A program made the translations under genes and the position numbers. DNA of 64,000 bases from Mycolicibacterium neoaurum ATCC 25795. GTDB lineage: Bacteria > Actinomycetota > Actinomycetes > Mycobacteriales > Mycobacteriaceae. The notes beneath the pieces are model-generated. The model was not told the DNA's origin. It made no database searches and worked only from the letters and a program-made list of their open reading frames with translations. Positions 63,401-64,000 of the stretch are shown here, piece by piece. The stretch is taken from positions 62,001 through 126,000 of the forward strand of contig NZ_JMDW01000001.1 of assembly GCF_000691525.1 (NCBI RefSeq). The letters run 5' to 3'. The number at the start of each line of letters is the position of its first letter. Positions within the stretch are counted from its first letter, which is position 1.

Positions 63401-64000
63401 CACGACGGTGGCCTCGGTGGGACCGTAGGTGTTCCAGACCTCGCGACCGTCCACAGCCAGACGCTCGGCGAGTTCCGGCGGGCACGCCTCGCCGCCGAAG
63501 ATCAGCAGCCGGACCGCCTCCAGCGCCTCAGCGGGCCATAGTGCGGCCAATGTGGGGACCGTGGAGACGACCGTGACGTCACGGCTGACCAGCCACGGGC
63601 CCAGATCCATCCCGCTGCGCACCAGCGACCGCGGGGCCGGCACCAGGCAGGCGCCGTTGCGCCAGGCCAGCCACATCTCCTCGCAGGAGGCATCGAAGGC
63701 CACCGACAGCCCGGCCAGCACGCGGTCGCCGGGACCTATCGGCGCCGACCTCAGGAACATCTGCGCCTCGGCGTCGACGAAGGCGGCCGCATTGCGGTGG
63801 GTGACCGCCACGCCCTTGGGGGTTCCGGTCGACCCGGAGGTGAAGATGATCCAGGCGTCGTCGCGGGTGAGCGGGGCCGCCGCGCGCCAGCCGCGCGAGG
63901 ATCCGGGGCCGCGCACCAGGCCCGCCTCGGTGATGATCGCGACCACCTGGGCCTCGCCGAAGACCAGTGCGGCCCGCTCCTCGGGATCGTCGGCGTCGAC
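60428..64000 (-). CDS. Pls/PosA-type NRPS-like protein: adenylation, carrier and membrane acyltransferase-like domains; 5' end outside the window
   Basis: 1190 visible residues, open to the window edge. Adenylation motifs: FTSGSTGTPKG (53-63), FDASCEEMW with the amino-group-binding Asp at about 103, NTYGPTEATV, YRSGDLVRLEADG, and RTSGKVDRNAL. A carrier domain follows (DFFALGGGSLSAAQ, Ser about 433). The C-terminal 650 residues lack condensation or thioesterase domains; they have about six membrane helices separating soluble segments with left-handed beta-helix repeats (IGARTTLFPGATVGKNADVAPGSGVVG). This is the architecture of epsilon-poly-lysine synthetase and its relatives (TIGR02353 by recall). 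It would join amino acids at the membrane. Substrate not determined. Confidence 0.88.
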   Translation of the reverse strand, partial: VDADDPEERAALVFGEAQVVAIITEAGLVRGPGSSRGWRAAAPLTRDDAWIIFTSGSTGTPKGVAVTHRNAAAFVDAEAQMFLRSAPIGPGDRVLAGLSVAFDASCEEMWLAWRNGACLVPAPRSLVRSGMDLGPWLVSRDVTVVSTVPTLAALWPAEALEAVRLLIFGGEACPPELAERLAVDGREVWNTYGPTEATVVACAAPLDGRSAVSIGLPLPGWDLAVVDKQGCPVGLGEVGELVIGGVGLARYLDPDKDAEKYAPMDTLGWPRAYRSGDLVRLEADGLYFQGRADDQVKVGGRRIELGEVDAALVNLPGVSGGAAAVRKTTSGTPLLVGYIASTDPAFDLVAARAALSEALPAALVPRLVLLDELPTRTSGKVDRNALPWPPPGAAPEDEPDLGGTMGWLAGLWRDVLAAPVDGPEADFFALGGGSLSAAQLVTAVRGRYPQVTVADLYDHPRLGSLAGYLDELAPPPEVVRRDVRPTPVLTQIAQVALSVPLATLTGLQWVIWLAVLNNIAAAIDLVPWANTLNWWWVLAGFIIFITPPGRMGIAVLGARTLLSNLQPGSYRRGGSEHLRVWFAERLAEASGAENQAGAPWLVYYGRALGNSIGKGVDLHSAPPVTGMLTIGHRASVEPEVDLTGHWIDGDIFHVGPISIGTDATIGARTTLFPGATVGKNADVAPGSGVVGKVKNGQYWKGSPAAKSGKARHPWPDERPGRAPLWVGIYSVTSMLLGALPLTALAVGLAVLAWAVRGTASPTDALVPALAWTPVAALVAFGTYAALTVLGVRLLSLGLTEGYHPVRSRVGWQLWATERLMDAARNYLFPVYASLLTPWWLRLLGAKVGKGTEISTALLTPKFTEVQDGAFLADDTMVASYELGGGWIHVAKATIGKRAFLGNSGITQPGRRVPDDGLVAVLSAAPHKAKAGSSWLGSPPIRLRRQPTAADALRTFNPSTELKIMRSVVETCRLIPVIVTFLIGVAVLGALHALAGEIGYGWTAVAGGVVLLVAGAVAGAIAVAAKWLVIGRITAIEHPLWSSFVWRNEVSDTFVETVAAPWFARAATGTPIMNIWLRGLGAKIGRGVWCETYWLPEADLISLGAGSTVNRGCVVQTHLFHDRIMRMDTVILDEGATLGPHCVALPASRIGAGATIGPASLVMRGDEVPPWTRWQGNPIAPWTKSKKKRAE

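Overview
The window reads as high-GC actinobacterial chromosome from a Mycobacteriaceae member, most probably a rapidly growing Mycolicibacterium. The reasons are near-diagnostic genes (whiB4, Crp/Rv3676-type regulator, marP, ponA2, an lfrR-lfrA pair, ephE-like hydrolase, a Pls-type NRPS-like protein), frequent GTG starts and 4-nt ATGA/GTGA gene overlaps. From memory, gene order from about 6.6 kb to 59 kb follows M. tuberculosis Rv3695 down to about Rv3630, read in reverse, with local insertions. No mobile element, phage, CRISPR array or rRNA was seen.

Layout. 0-6.6 kb is accessory: two PadR-type regulators, a carotenoid cleavage oxygenase under a long palindromic operator, a secreted acidic-tailed protein, and the LfrR/LfrA efflux pair. 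6.6-13.5 kb is the MoxR ATPase cluster (RDD protein, SpoIIM-like protein, DUF58, MoxR, DUF4350, DUF4129, polytopic membrane protein). 13.5-17.3 kb holds a small helical protein, a TesB-like thioesterase, an AnsP-like permease, a soluble Ser/Thr kinase and tRNA-Pro. 17.6-27.5 kb carries cds1, a metallophosphatase, ponA2, whiB4, two Get3-like ATPases, RidA and metallo-beta-lactamase-fold proteins, and crp. 27.5-35.2 kb carries the nth-thioredoxin-NUDIX-marP operon, ephE, a holin-like membrane protein, a secreted protease and acs.

36.1-37.6 kb is RNA-rich. A serB-type phosphatase is flanked by an apparent Ms1/MTS2823 small RNA (minus strand) and a 6C RNA (plus strand). Both have recognisable promoters, folding stems and terminators, and neither is a protein gene. 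A Crp-like palindrome lies inside the Ms1 promoter.

37.8-46 kb is the actinobacterial helicase/secretion neighbourhood: Ssd/CpaE-like, TadA, TadB, TadC, Flp pilin, two TadE-like proteins, a PAS-type protein and a DECH-box helicase. It runs on into cspA, topA, an adenylate cyclase, the DNA polymerase III delta' subunit and tRNA-Thr. 53-64 kb is a cell-envelope region: an acyltransferase/TetR pair, a GT-C-like membrane protein, galE, a flippase-like protein, an M1 peptidase and the 3' part of a large adenylation/carrier/membrane-acyltransferase protein of the Pls/PosA type. The last three overlap by 4 nt each and look like one transcription unit, and they are the best candidate for an uncharacterised pathway.
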